The notes: a model not told the origin generated them from the letters alone. A DNA stretch of 64,000 nucleotides from SpSt-501 sp037481615 (GCA_037481615.1 JBBFLI010000012.1), one strand, 5' to 3'; positions 41,777 through 50,704 are shown, counted from the first letter of the stretch. Numbers and translations are program-made.

Positions 41777-44700
41777 ATGGCGCGCACGACCTCGATTCCC
41801 CCGTTTTTCTTCGATCGCAAGGATCACGAGCTCATCCGGATCATCAACGAATCCCTGGACGCCTCCTTCGCCTCCCGCAAGCGGTATTTTCCCCACTTCC
41901 ACCCCAACGGGATCAAGCAGCTCGCCGAGAGCAAGGGCTTGCGCACCGCCTACGCCGTGGCCTACCTCTTGAGCTCCCTCGAGATCGGCGGGGTGGAAGA
42001 CCGGCTGAGCGCCCTGCGGATGCTGCGCATGGAGGTGATCGACACGGCGGAGGGCCCCCTGCCCCGAAACACGGCCCGGGTGCTCCTCGAGATCATGAAA
42101 CACCTGGTGCGGGCCCGCGGGGACGAACGTCGCCAGCTCGAGCTCGCCCACGATTTCCGCATGGCGGCCTCCGGCAAGCCGCGTTTCATCCGCCGCATGC
42201 TCCGGCGTTATCACCTGCTCGAGATGCCCGAGGACTGGAACCAGATCGCCTTCGACGACCACGTCCACGACGTGAACACGAAGGGCCGCAAATCCTCCTC
42301 GCACCTGATCATGGACGCCTGGATCAAGGGCATCCGCCGGCTGCGGGTCATCCACTACTACTACATCGAGCCGCGCTTCGCCGCCGAGCTCTTCGAGGCC
42401 GCGCGGATCCTGGAACTGGATGTCCGCATCGGGATCGAGTATTACGCCCGCTTTCGCGACCGCTACGTGCAGCTCATCTGGGTCCCCCGGGGATTCGCCG
42501 ACAGCCAGGCCTTTCTCTGCTTTCTCGAGGAGCCCTCCGTTTCGCGGCTGATGGAAGCCGGGCGCAAGGCCGCCCGCTGGCAGCAGCGCTCGGTGATGGA
42601 ATTGCTCGCGAAGTTCAACGCGGTGCATCGGCTGGAGATCGAAGGTCGCCTGGGCATCGCGCTGCCCCCGGTCGAGGAGTCGCAGTTCCTCGCCTTCGTC
42701 GGCATCGGCCAGAAATCGAAGCTGCACCTGTCCAAGTACATCGAGGACCAGATCGTGCTCGCCCTCGATCGGCGGGTGGCCGAGCTGCGCCGGGAGCTGC
42801 CGGGGGCCACCGCCGACCGCCGCGCCGAGATCGAGCGCTGGGTGGCCGAGGTGAACGGGCTCGACCTGGAAGCCCTGGTCGACGGTTACCTCGATCCCGA
42901 CCGAAACCCGGAAATCCGCTACCCCGAGCAACCCTCCGAAGCCCCCGAGACCCCCGAGCTGTTGTGCCTCGGCCCGCAGGAAATCCTCGCCCGGCTCGCC
43001 GCCCTCCATTCAGGCTACCGCATCACGCTCAACCTGACGCACCTCACGGCGGCCGACGTGCTCGAGCTGCTCTACGACTGCCAGGGGATGATCACACGGC
43101 TCGAGCTCTTCAACCTCAAGGATTACACGGCGGGCAAGACGGCCCACATCGGGGAAATCGGCCGGCTGATGCTGGCCTTAAACGAGGGAAGCGCGATTCA
43201 CCTGAAGCAGGTGATCCGCGAGATCATCGCCGGGCTGTCCGCCGCGGCGGACCCCCGCACGTCCGAGCAGGCCGAAAAGCTGCGCGGCATTCTCTACGAC
43301 ATCGAAAGCTTCACCTCGTTTTATGCCGGGCGTTCCTTGAAAGCGCGCATCGGCAGCGATTCGACCGGCCGTTCGCCCCGCCTCCCCGGCATGGGGATCG
43401 CCGTTCTGGAAACCCTCCCCCCGCGGGCGCGCCGCGAAGTCCTGAAGCCCGACCCGGCCCAGGCGCGCATGATCCTGCCGGTCCGGATGACCGTCTACAA
43501 GACGGTGATTCACCTCCCGCGGACGGCGGTCTCCCTGCGCTCCCGCGAGGCTTCCGGCACGCCGAACGGGCCCTGGTGGCGGATCTTCGACAGGACCCGG
43601 ATCGTGCGCTGGCAGGTGGAGAGCACATTCACGCGCCTCGCCGAGCCGGGGAACCTCGTCACGCTGGGCGGTTTCCGGCGCTCGATCGACAACGGCCTGC
43701 GGCTCGAGGATCGGGACGGTGCGGCCCCGGCCCGCCTTCCCCCCGCCTCCTGCCTGAACAGCCGGTTGACGAACGCGCTCAAGGTCCTCTGCGGCTTCCT
43801 GCCGGCCTTCGTCACCTTCTTTCTCACCCAGCAGTGGTGGCTTCTCGTCTGGGGGGGCGCGGTGATCTGGTTTGCGATCACCGGTCTGCGGAACATCCTG
43901 CAATCCGTGCTGGGCGGGGGCGGGTTGCGGCGCTCGCCGCTCATCAACTGGAGCGATTACGTGAGCTGGGGCCGCCTGGCGGACTCGCTCATGTTCACGG
44001 GCTTCTCGGTTCCGCTCCTCGAGGTGCTCGTCAAGACCCTTCTCTTCGATCGCTTGATGGGCGTCACCACCGAAACCCACCCCTTCGCCCTGTACAGCGG
44101 TATGGCCCTGGTGAATGGGCTCTATCTCTCGAGCCACAACCTTTTCCGCGGCCTTCCGCGCGCGGCGGTGATCGGCAATTTCTTCCGCACTGTCTTGTCG
44201 ATCCCGATCGCCGTCGCCGTCAACGGCGCCGCGGCCGTCCTGCTCGCCTCCTTCGGGGTCGCCTCCCCGGCGGCCGAACTCCAGAAGTGGGCGGCCATCA
44301 TCTCGAAGGCGGCTTCGGACACGGTGGCCGCCTTCATCGAGGGCCTGGCCGACCGCCATCGCAACATCCTGCTGCGCCTGCGCGACCTGCGGGTCAAGTT
44401 CACCCAGCTCTTCGACACCTACGCGCAGCTCGAGCTGATCTACCCCGACGTGGAGACCTATGCCGTGCTGCGGGCGGAGCGGCCCGCCGACCGCCGATCC
44501 GCGGGCGAGGCGCGGGACCTGGAGCGCATCCTCATGATCCACGCCCTCGACCTGCTCTATTTCTGGATGGCGCAACCGCGGGGGCGGGATGCCCTGCGGC
44601 GTTTCCTCGAGACGCTGAGCGAGGACGAGCGCTCGGTCTTTCTGAGCACCCAGTTCACCCTGCTGCGTTGCCGTGAGATCAGCCAGCTCTTTCTGGACGG

Positions 44701-44887
44701 CATCCTGGGGGACAACTTCCCCGCACCGCTCTCGTTCTACCTCGCCCGTTACGGCGAGTATCTCGAGGAAGTGAAGCGACTGGCCTTCGCGGAAAGGCCT
44801 TCCGCGTCTGCGGCGCAAGGGGGCCCTCTTGCGGGGGGGACGCCCGTGCTGAGCTGCCCTCTGCGCCGGGAGCCGGGAGGGCGTTGA
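41777..44887 (+). CDS. Large unrecognised membrane protein, possible PHP-like N-terminal region (1036 aa)
   Basis: A single 1036-residue chain I could not assign. About 1-240 has DDHVHDVNTKGRKSS (HxH near 162) followed by IRRLRVIHYYYIEPRFAAEL and LELDVRIGIEY, which recalls the opening of PHP-type hydrolases (HxH, then GIE). The middle (about 410-560) includes EILARLAALHSGYRITLNLT and MITRLELFNLKDYTAGKTAH. Four to five hydrophobic segments lie between about 670 and 835, followed by a soluble helical C-terminus (about 835-1010). No signal peptide, Walker motif or HTH. Strong promoter, but no clear ribosome site before the ATG. Codon use looks like its neighbours, so transfer is not indicated. 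Confidence 0.7.
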   Translation: MARTTSIPPFFFDRKDHELIRIINESLDASFASRKRYFPHFHPNGIKQLAESKGLRTAYAVAYLLSSLEIGGVEDRLSALRMLRMEVIDTAEGPLPRNTARVLLEIMKHLVRARGDERRQLELAHDFRMAASGKPRFIRRMLRRYHLLEMPEDWNQIAFDDHVHDVNTKGRKSSSHLIMDAWIKGIRRLRVIHYYYIEPRFAAELFEAARILELDVRIGIEYYARFRDRYVQLIWVPRGFADSQAFLCFLEEPSVSRLMEAGRKAARWQQRSVMELLAKFNAVHRLEIEGRLGIALPPVEESQFLAFVGIGQKSKLHLSKYIEDQIVLALDRRVAELRRELPGATADRRAEIERWVAEVNGLDLEALVDGYLDPDRNPEIRYPEQPSEAPETPELLCLGPQEILARLAALHSGYRITLNLTHLTAADVLELLYDCQGMITRLELFNLKDYTAGKTAHIGEIGRLMLALNEGSAIHLKQVIREIIAGLSAAADPRTSEQAEKLRGILYDIESFTSFYAGRSLKARIGSDSTGRSPRLPGMGIAVLETLPPRARREVLKPDPAQARMILPVRMTVYKTVIHLPRTAVSLRSREASGTPNGPWWRIFDRTRIVRWQVESTFTRLAEPGNLVTLGGFRRSIDNGLRLEDRDGAAPARLPPASCLNSRLTNALKVLCGFLPAFVTFFLTQQWWLLVWGGAVIWFAITGLRNILQSVLGGGGLRRSPLINWSDYVSWGRLADSLMFTGFSVPLLEVLVKTLLFDRLMGVTTETHPFALYSGMALVNGLYLSSHNLFRGLPRAAVIGNFFRTVLSIPIAVAVNGAAAVLLASFGVASPAAELQKWAAIISKAASDTVAAFIEGLADRHRNILLRLRDLRVKFTQLFDTYAQLELIYPDVETYAVLRAERPADRRSAGEARDLERILMIHALDLLYFWMAQPRGRDALRRFLETLSEDERSVFLSTQFTLLRCREISQLFLDGILGDNFPAPLSFYLARYGEYLEEVKRLAFAERPSASAAQGGPLAGGTPVLSCPLRREPGGR

Positions 44888-44905
44888 CCGGCCGGCGGGC
44901 CGGGT

Positions 44906-45352
44906 TCAACGGGGCGGGCGTCGGGACCCGCGTCGGGAGCGGAGCGCGCGGCGTTCACGCTCCAGCTCGGCGAGCAGCCGCCGGAGCGTCCAGGTTTCCG
45001 AAACCGGCGTCAAGACGGCCCACAGGATCTCCCCGCCGCCCCCCTTGCGCCACAGGGCCATCAGGCGGATCAATCCGGCCTGCGGGATCCCGGCAACGAT
45101 CACGGCGCAAGGGAGCTCGGAGGAACGACCCGCCCCGGTGCCGTCGGGCAGCGCGAAAAGCGCCCCCACGAGCTCTCCGGCCCGCTCCGCTTCGACCCAC
45201 ACCCGGGGGATCTGCGCCAGCCCCGCCGCGGCGGCCGCGGCATGGAAACGGCGCGCGCCGTCCTCCGTGAAGCCGCAGAGCAGGAATTTCGCCGCCCCGT
45301 AAAGGGGCGTTTCCTTCGCTTCGAGCCTCGAGAAGGTTGCGTCTCCGCCCAA
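44906..45352 (-). CDS. DUF3783-like protein (148 aa)
   Basis: The sequence has a beta-alpha arrangement with a typical final stretch: ILWAVLTPVSETWTLRRLLA followed by ELERERRALR, which resembles DUF3783 proteins (ending in a T-x-x-N/S-x-x-W-x-x-x-x-L pattern). The first half (VWVEAERAGELVGALFALPD and SSELPCAVIVAGI) looks like the short Rossmann-like half. No catalytic motif. The start is a TTG at 45352 with GGGAGG six bases upstream; an ATG alternative inside would remove the first strand. Convergent with the 1036-aa gene (18 bases). Family only tentative. Confidence 0.55.
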   Translation of the reverse strand: MGGDATFSRLEAKETPLYGAAKFLLCGFTEDGARRFHAAAAAAGLAQIPRVWVEAERAGELVGALFALPDGTGAGRSSELPCAVIVAGIPQAGLIRLMALWRKGGGGEILWAVLTPVSETWTLRRLLAELERERRALRSRRGSRRPPR

Positions 45353-45373
45353 AGGTCGCCTCCCGCCGGCGCT

Positions 45374-45907
45374 TCAGAAGCCGATCCGGACCCCCACCCC
45401 GCCGCCTCCCGAGCCGACGCCGATCCCGATGCCGCTTCCGGCCCAGGGATCGTCCTGCAGCCAGGGGGTGGCCGCCTGGATGAAGACGAGATGGCGTTCC
45501 GGGTCGGCCCGGATTCCCGCAGACAGGCTCGAGTACCAGACGCCGATCGTCTCCCCCTGGAAGTCCAGGATGTAGGCCCCGTAGGGGAAGGCCCCGGGGG
45601 CCGGGAAGCGTTCCACCAGGCCGACCACCTTCTCGAAAGTGGGGGACCGGGGATCGACCTCCGTCCAGTGGACGTCCTCGATCCGCCAGGGCGGTTTCAG
45701 CCCCACCACGGCGTATGGGTTGTTCTCCTGGTTGTAGTACCAGTAGCGGTACTCCGGGTAGACGTGCAGGGTCTCGAACGCGCGGCCCACTTCCCGCGAG
45801 GCGCGCAAGCCTCCGCGGTTTGCGGTCGCACACCCCGCGAGGGCCAGCAACAACCCCAGGCCCACGGCCGCCGCGGCCCAACGCATTCCCTTTCGAGGCT
45901 TCCTCAT
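45374..45907 (-). CDS. Putative lipoprotein with Gly-rich tail (177 aa)
   Basis: MRKPRKGMRWAAAAVGLGLL, then LALAGCATANRGG: a lipoprotein signal with lipobox LAGC, Cys26 lipidated. The mature domain has HVYPEYRYWYYNQENNPYAV and HLVFIQAATPWLQDD, Tyr/Trp-rich with beta character. The last 20 residues are Gly-rich with alternating Val/Ile (GIGVGSGGGGVGV), resembling the last strand plus tail of a beta-barrel-like or surface protein. ATG at 45907 after GGGAGG. The gene lies just downstream of nothing it clearly belongs to; 21 bases before the DUF3783-like gene on the same strand, so the two may be cotranscribed. Confidence 0.7.
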   Translation of the reverse strand: MRKPRKGMRWAAAAVGLGLLLALAGCATANRGGLRASREVGRAFETLHVYPEYRYWYYNQENNPYAVVGLKPPWRIEDVHWTEVDPRSPTFEKVVGLVERFPAPGAFPYGAYILDFQGETIGVWYSSLSAGIRADPERHLVFIQAATPWLQDDPWAGSGIGIGVGSGGGGVGVRIGF

Positions 45908-46017
45908 CCTTACACCTCCCCGGCGCATTTCCCGCCGGAAACGGCGGGATCGCGCCTGCTGCCGCCCCAGGGTAGCGCCGCAGCGGGCGCATGGCAAGCC
46001 GCCCGGGGGGCCGACCC

Positions 46018-46914
46018 TCACGCGGGAAAACGAATTTGGTCCCCCACGGCGGCGAAACGGACGCTTTCGCCGAGCGCGCCGCGCAGCCGGCAGGCCTCGG
46101 CCACCCCCGTGCAGTGCAGCGGATAGATCCGGCTCGGCGCCTCCCGGGCGAGGGCCGCGATCGTGCGCTCGAGGCGGTTCTCGGAAACGCCGCGGAGATG
46201 CAGGCCGCCCACGATCCCGGCGATCCTGCGGGCTCCGTACTGCCGCCGCAGCTGGGAGAGCAGGCCCGCGAGGCCGGCATGGCAGCAGCCCGTGAGCAGC
46301 ACCAGCCCCCCCTGCCCCAAGTCGGCGACCAGGCCGAGATCGTCTTCGATCTCGTCTTCGACCCGCATCCCGCGCTCCTCGCGCAGGAACCCCTCGGGTT
46401 TTTCCCAGGCCGCCCGCGGCGCGATCCCGCCCGTGGTTCGAAGCCCCGGCCGCAGGGAGAAGGGCCCCTCGGCCTCGACCAGCTCCACCCCGGCCGCCCG
46501 CAGCTTCGCCGGGTCGAGGCCGGAGCCGATCCCGCGCCGCCGAGGCCGCGAGCGCATCCGCCCGCCCCAGAGCCGCGGATGGCAGACCACCCGCGGCGGC
46601 GGGTGCATCCCCTCGGCGAGAAACGCCTCGAGCCCGCCGGTGTGATCGTAGTGGCCGTGGCTGAGCACGACGTCCCGCACGCCGCCGGGGTCGACCCGCA
46701 GGGCCCGGAGGTTGTGCAGCAGCACCCCGCCGCTTTGCCCGGTATCGAAGAGCAGCCGGTGCTCGCCGAAGTCGCCCTCCGCCTGGAGGAGGATCGAAAG
46801 GCCGTGCTCGGCGCACAGGCCGCGGGCCTCCACGCGGTTGTCGACCAGGACGGTCAGCGTCAGCCGCCGCAGGGTCCCGTTTGCGGCCTCCGATGGCGCC
46901 TCGCCCGCCCTCAC
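46018..46914 (-). CDS. Metallo-beta-lactamase-fold hydrolase (298 aa)
   Basis: Motif SHGHYDHTGGLEAF (HxHxDH, about 85-98), with further metal ligands in LLTGCCHAGLAGLL (about 207-220) and IYPLHCTGVAEACRL (about 265-279). The pattern, with GCCHAG and PLHCTG, fits the MBL subgroup annotated as dihydropterin aminobenzene-phosphate synthase-like (MptE-related) hydrolases; cAMP/RNA specificity is not suggested. The frame begins with GTG at 46914, overlapping the stop of the 989-aa gene (GTGA), so the two are translationally coupled. Its substrate is unknown. Confidence 0.88.
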   Translation of the reverse strand: MRAGEAPSEAANGTLRRLTLTVLVDNRVEARGLCAEHGLSILLQAEGDFGEHRLLFDTGQSGGVLLHNLRALRVDPGGVRDVVLSHGHYDHTGGLEAFLAEGMHPPPRVVCHPRLWGGRMRSRPRRRGIGSGLDPAKLRAAGVELVEAEGPFSLRPGLRTTGGIAPRAAWEKPEGFLREERGMRVEDEIEDDLGLVADLGQGGLVLLTGCCHAGLAGLLSQLRRQYGARRIAGIVGGLHLRGVSENRLERTIAALAREAPSRIYPLHCTGVAEACRLRGALGESVRFAAVGDQIRFPA

Positions 46915-49880
46915 GCGCCCTCCTCCCCGGGCTCTTCCGGCAACACGATGACCCCTTCGCCCCGCAGTCCGTCGATGCAGATCTCGAGCGGCCGCTTCCA
47001 GCGCAGATGCAAGAGCGCGCTCGATTCGTGGACCGTCTCGGCGTTGCGTCGCAGGGGTTCCCAGCGGATGAAAGACGGCGACCCGCAGGGAACCGTCAGG
47101 CAGCCGATGTTCAGGGTTGTGACGTTCTGGAAGAAGTGGGTCCCCTGGGCGGGCTCGACGTTGAACCCCGGCAGCCCCACCTCGACCAGAACCCGCACCC
47201 CGGAAATTTGAGCCCAGCTGACCCCGATCCCCATCCGCGGGTCGGTCGACCCCCAGCGGCCGAACCCGACGAGGACATAGGGGCGCCGCTCTTCCACCAG
47301 GCGGCGGTTCGCCTCGCCGATCTCGCGCGCGATTTCCCGGGTCCGGGAAATGTCGAAGGTCTCGGGCTTGACGCAGAGCAGATCGTACACCCCCTCCACC
47401 CAGCCGTTCCCGTGGGCGAGCTGCGAGTAGCAGAAGGCGCGCTCCTTGAAGCCCGGGGGAATCGCCACGCGCTCCCAGCGGTGTCGCGAGGCCATGGGCC
47501 GCAGCTGCAGCGGGTAGAACACGGGCCGGCCTTCCTCGGGCAGCTCGCAGGCGAACTCGATCTCGACCGGGATGCGCATGGATCGCTCGCAGACGGTCAG
47601 CAGGGCCGCGAGGAGTTCCCCGAAGCGCAGCCGGGCGTCGCGCAGCACCTTCTGGAAGGTCACCACCCGCGGGCCCTCGTAGAAAAAGCTGTCCACGAGC
47701 AAGCCGCTGTCCGACTGGTAGACCGAGGCCACCTTCGGGAGCACCCGGTCGGCCTCCGCGACCGACAGCGGCAGCAGGCGCAGGCGCTCCAGGGTCGCCG
47801 GATCTCTCGGCGCGGGAACCGGAGACATGTCCAGAGCGTAGAAGTGCTTCTGGGTGAAGTAGAGCCAGTCGCGCATGTCGGCGAACTGCGGCAGCAGCAG
47901 GGGATAGCGCGGGCAGAAGCGCACGATCGCCCCGCCTTCGACGACCGTCTTGCCGAGCCCCAGCGCGACCTGGGCGACGCCGTCCTCCGGTTTCATGTAC
48001 GAGAGGGGGTAGAAGTTCCGGGACTGGGCGACCCCGGAGAAGGTGGGGTAGAACCAGCCGCCGCGACGGCGGCCGCCGAGCGTCTGCACGACGACGGACA
48101 TGCGCTCGTCCTCGAGCCGGTAGCCCGTCTGCCGGAAGTAGGCGCGGGGGCTCTCCCCGAAAGTCGAGGCCCAGACGAGCCGGACCGCGGCGAGCAGCGA
48201 GGCGAGCCGCTCCTCGATCGTCTCCTCGCTGTTCGGCAGCATGTAGGTCGCGTAGATGCCCGCGAGCGGCAGGTTGTGGGAGTCCTCGAGGATGGAGGAG
48301 GAGCGCACGGCGAGCGGCTCGTGGACGGCCTGCAACCAGGCCCGGAGATCCTCCACGAGCTGCGGCCGGAGGCGCCCCTCGAGAAATCGGCGCTTCAACG
48401 CCTCGGCCTCGAGTCCGCCCTCGAGGGCGGGCTCCCAGAGGCGGTTGTCTTCCAGGAAACGCACGAACTCGTTCGAGCAGATCACGAGCGTCGGCGGGAT
48501 CTGGATCGCCATCTCGGGAAACTGCGAGCGGAACTCCAGCCGCGAGAGGAGATAGCGCAGGAACCCGATGCCGCGCGCCTTGCCGCCGAGGGACCCCTCG
48601 CCCCAGCGCATGAACTGCAGCTCATACGGGTTGCGGCCGGGCAGAAAGCGCGTGATGATGTCGCTCTGCTTCTCGTAGAGGACGTTTTCGATGACCCGGA
48701 TCAGAAAGGCCCGCAGCTCTTCGGCGTCCCGGAAGTCCTCGACCCGCTTGGGGTAGAGCTGCTCGGCGATCCGGATCTCGGTGCGCGCCATCATCCAGTG
48801 GGAAAAATGCTGCTTTTCGGCGTGGTGGAGCAGCGAGGCGGGCGGCACCTCGCGCAGCCGGTCGAGCAGTTCGCGGGGGTTCCCGGCGCGGGCGATCTCC
48901 CGGCCGTCGGGCAAGCGGAAGATGAAATCCCCGAAGCCCAGGGCCTCCCGCAGGAACCGTTGCAGGTCCTCCATGAGCCCCTTCGAGTTCTTGTCGATGA
49001 AGTAGGCCTGCAGGGCCTCGGCCCGGGCGCGATTCTTTTCCGGCTCGGCCGACTGGATGCAGATCGGCAGATCGGGCATGTCGCGGCGCAGCATGCGGAC
49101 CAGCTCGAAGCCGGCCTCGTCGTCCGGTCGCCCCTCACGGCGGAAGCGCACGTCGGTGATCACCCCCAGCATGTAAGGGCGGAAGCGGCGGTAGACATCC
49201 ACGGCCTCCTCGAAGCTCGAAGCCAGAAGCACCTTGGCCCGGGAGCGCATCCGCAGCTGGCGGTGGAAATGGTTGAGCCCCTCGTCGATCAGGCGCCGCG
49301 TGAGGTCCATGATCGCCGTGTAGATCACCGGCAGGAACGTGGAGACGTGAACCACGGAATCCTCGACGAGCAGCACGACCCGCACGCCCCCCACCGCCGT
49401 GTCCGGCTCGGCGTTCAGCCGGTCCTCGAGCAACTTGACGATCGCGACGAGCAGCGTGGGGTCGTTTTGCCAGAGAAAGAGCCGGTCGACCCCCGGCAGC
49501 GCCTCCGGTTCCGCCAGCCGCGCGAGGACCGCGGGGTCGGTCACGAGCAGGACCACCGGAAGATCCGGCCGCAGGGCCTTCACGCGGGGGGCGAGGTCGA
49601 GCGCGAGGTCCGCCTCCTCGTGCACCACGGCGAGCACGAGGTCGACCGGCGCGCCGCCGATGACCTCGAGGGCGCGCTCGATGCTCGACACCTTGCGGAT
49701 CAGCGGGACCGTGGAGAGACCGCGATCGGCGTACTGCTGCCAGATGCGCTCCTCGAGCGTGCCGTCTTCCTCGATGATGTAGGCGTCGTAGACGCTCGAG
49801 ACGAGGAGAATCTCGCGGATCCGCCGCGTCATGAGCGAGCGGAAGGTGTCGAACCGATGCTGCAGGCTGTCGATGTCCAC
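46911..49880 (-). CDS. Receiver-receiver-PEP/pyruvate-binding (PPDK-N) protein (989 aa)
   Basis: Two receiver-like Rossmann domains at the N-terminus (about 20-150: REILLVSSVYDAYIIEEDGT; about 167-315: VRVVLLVEDSVVHVSTF and GVITDVRFRREGRPDDEAGF), then a PEP/pyruvate-binding domain of the PPDK N-terminal type (about 420-900) with SLGGKARGIGFLRYLL and EPLAVRSSSILEDSHNLPLA (the RSS...ED nucleotide-binding motif). The central His domain and C-terminal PEP barrel of PEP synthase are missing, so it cannot be a complete PPDK/PPS. The second receiver has the phospho-Asp candidate (VEDS/ITD); the first is degenerate. Probably an ATP-binding signalling protein. GTGA-coupled to the MBL-fold gene. Confidence 0.82.
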   Translation of the reverse strand: MDIDSLQHRFDTFRSLMTRRIREILLVSSVYDAYIIEEDGTLEERIWQQYADRGLSTVPLIRKVSSIERALEVIGGAPVDLVLAVVHEEADLALDLAPRVKALRPDLPVVLLVTDPAVLARLAEPEALPGVDRLFLWQNDPTLLVAIVKLLEDRLNAEPDTAVGGVRVVLLVEDSVVHVSTFLPVIYTAIMDLTRRLIDEGLNHFHRQLRMRSRAKVLLASSFEEAVDVYRRFRPYMLGVITDVRFRREGRPDDEAGFELVRMLRRDMPDLPICIQSAEPEKNRARAEALQAYFIDKNSKGLMEDLQRFLREALGFGDFIFRLPDGREIARAGNPRELLDRLREVPPASLLHHAEKQHFSHWMMARTEIRIAEQLYPKRVEDFRDAEELRAFLIRVIENVLYEKQSDIITRFLPGRNPYELQFMRWGEGSLGGKARGIGFLRYLLSRLEFRSQFPEMAIQIPPTLVICSNEFVRFLEDNRLWEPALEGGLEAEALKRRFLEGRLRPQLVEDLRAWLQAVHEPLAVRSSSILEDSHNLPLAGIYATYMLPNSEETIEERLASLLAAVRLVWASTFGESPRAYFRQTGYRLEDERMSVVVQTLGGRRRGGWFYPTFSGVAQSRNFYPLSYMKPEDGVAQVALGLGKTVVEGGAIVRFCPRYPLLLPQFADMRDWLYFTQKHFYALDMSPVPAPRDPATLERLRLLPLSVAEADRVLPKVASVYQSDSGLLVDSFFYEGPRVVTFQKVLRDARLRFGELLAALLTVCERSMRIPVEIEFACELPEEGRPVFYPLQLRPMASRHRWERVAIPPGFKERAFCYSQLAHGNGWVEGVYDLLCVKPETFDISRTREIAREIGEANRRLVEERRPYVLVGFGRWGSTDPRMGIGVSWAQISGVRVLVEVGLPGFNVEPAQGTHFFQNVTTLNIGCLTVPCGSPSFIRWEPLRRNAETVHESSALLHLRWKRPLEICIDGLRGEGVIVLPEEPGEEGA

Positions 49881-50255
49881 CGGGGGCCTTTCGTTTCGCC
49901 GGAAGGCCGGAGAGCCCCAAAGGCCCCCCCGACCCGATGTCCCTTATAGATTGCCGCATCCGGCCGTGGCAAGGCTCGGCCCCGGACGAGGGGGGATCCG
50001 CTCGCAAGGGGCCGCGGCACGCCGGAGGAAAACCTGGGACTTTTCTCTCCGCTGGGGAGAAACGCCCCAGAACGCTGCCCCCCACCCCGCGTGCAGCCGG
50101 GGGCATCGCCGAGGGATCTCCCAGGAGTTCCGGTGGTTTCTTTCGCCGATCGGCCGGCCGATGCGGCCGGCACGGGTCTTGAATGGGATCCTCGCCGTTC
50201 CGTCTTGCCCGGCAGAAGCGGCAAGCCCACCCGAAATGCTCAAAGGAGAACGCTC
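49881..50255. other. Intergenic region upstream of the Cys-rich protein
   Basis: About 375 bases between divergent genes. It includes a 14-base palindrome ATCGGCCGGCCGAT (50149-50162) and a 6-base hairpin CTTGCC/GGCAAG (50204-50225) shortly before the ribosome site. The region must contain promoters for both the 989-aa gene (leftward) and the Cys-rich gene (rightward), but no strong hexamers were seen. No riboswitch was recognised. Confidence 0.5.
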
Positions 50256-50603
50256 ATGACCCGCGACACGACTCGGAACACCCTCTGCCTCTCCGCGGCC
50301 GACCCGGCGGAGCAGGTGGCTTTCGCAACCCTTTTGCAGGGAAGCCTGTGCGCCAACTGCAGGCACCCGTTCGACTGTTCGTTTCTCGCGCGGACGCAAG
50401 TCCCGATCCTCGTCTGCGAGCTCCATGCCTGCGGGACCCCGGAAGCCCCCCGGTTGCAGGTGATCCGGACCTCCCGCGCCCCGGAGGCCTCCCCGGAAGG
50501 CGAAGAGAACGCGGCCGGGCTCTGCGTCAACTGCGAAAACCGGATCGACTGCCGGCTGCCGAAGCCCGCCGGCGGGGTCTGGAACTGCGAGGAGTATCGT
50601 TGA
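50256..50603 (+). CDS. Small cysteine-rich protein with duplicated four-Cys module (115 aa)
   Basis: Ten Cys residues, eight of them in two matching modules: C32-x2-C35-x5-C41-x12-C54 and C90-x2-C93-x5-C99-x11-C111. Each has a CxNCxxxxDC core (LCANCRHPFDC and LCVNCENRIDC) and a last Cys followed by Glu (VCEL and NCEE). The pattern is a duplicated zinc-ribbon- or Fe-S-like knuckle joined by a Pro/Glu-rich linker (about 60-88). No signal peptide; ATG at 50256 after AAAGGAG. The metal, partner and function are unknown. The family is probably common in Desulfobacterota-like genomes, but that is a recollection only. Confidence 0.78.
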   Translation: MTRDTTRNTLCLSAADPAEQVAFATLLQGSLCANCRHPFDCSFLARTQVPILVCELHACGTPEAPRLQVIRTSRAPEASPEGEENAAGLCVNCENRIDCRLPKPAGGVWNCEEYR

Positions 50604-50647
50604 GGCGGCCTTCGCAGGGGGCGGGCCGCCTGCGGTTTTGCCTTTTT
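50603..50647 (+). terminator. Intrinsic terminator after the Cys-rich gene
   Basis: Stem AGGCGGCC (50603-50610) with GGCCGCCT (50624-50631), then TTTT and TTTTT runs up to 50647. It starts at the stop codon and overlaps the promoter of the next gene. Confidence 0.6.
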
Positions 50648-50666
50648 CCCCGCAAGCGGTTAGAGT
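50638..50666 (+). promoter_or_regulatory. Promoter of the glutamate dehydrogenase gene
   Basis: TTGCCT (50638-50643), 17-base spacer, TAGAGT (50661-50666), with a leader of about 32 bases to the ATG at 50705. The -35 overlaps the T-run of the preceding terminator. Confidence 0.5.
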
Positions 50667-50704
50667 AGCCGCATCCTTTTTCGCGGGCAGGAGAACCCCG
50701 GCGT

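Noticed and set aside
50149..50162. 14-bp palindrome ATCGGCCGGCCGAT as an operator
   Set aside because: GGCCGGCC-type palindromes occur readily by chance in such GC-rich DNA; it overlaps no promoter hexamers.
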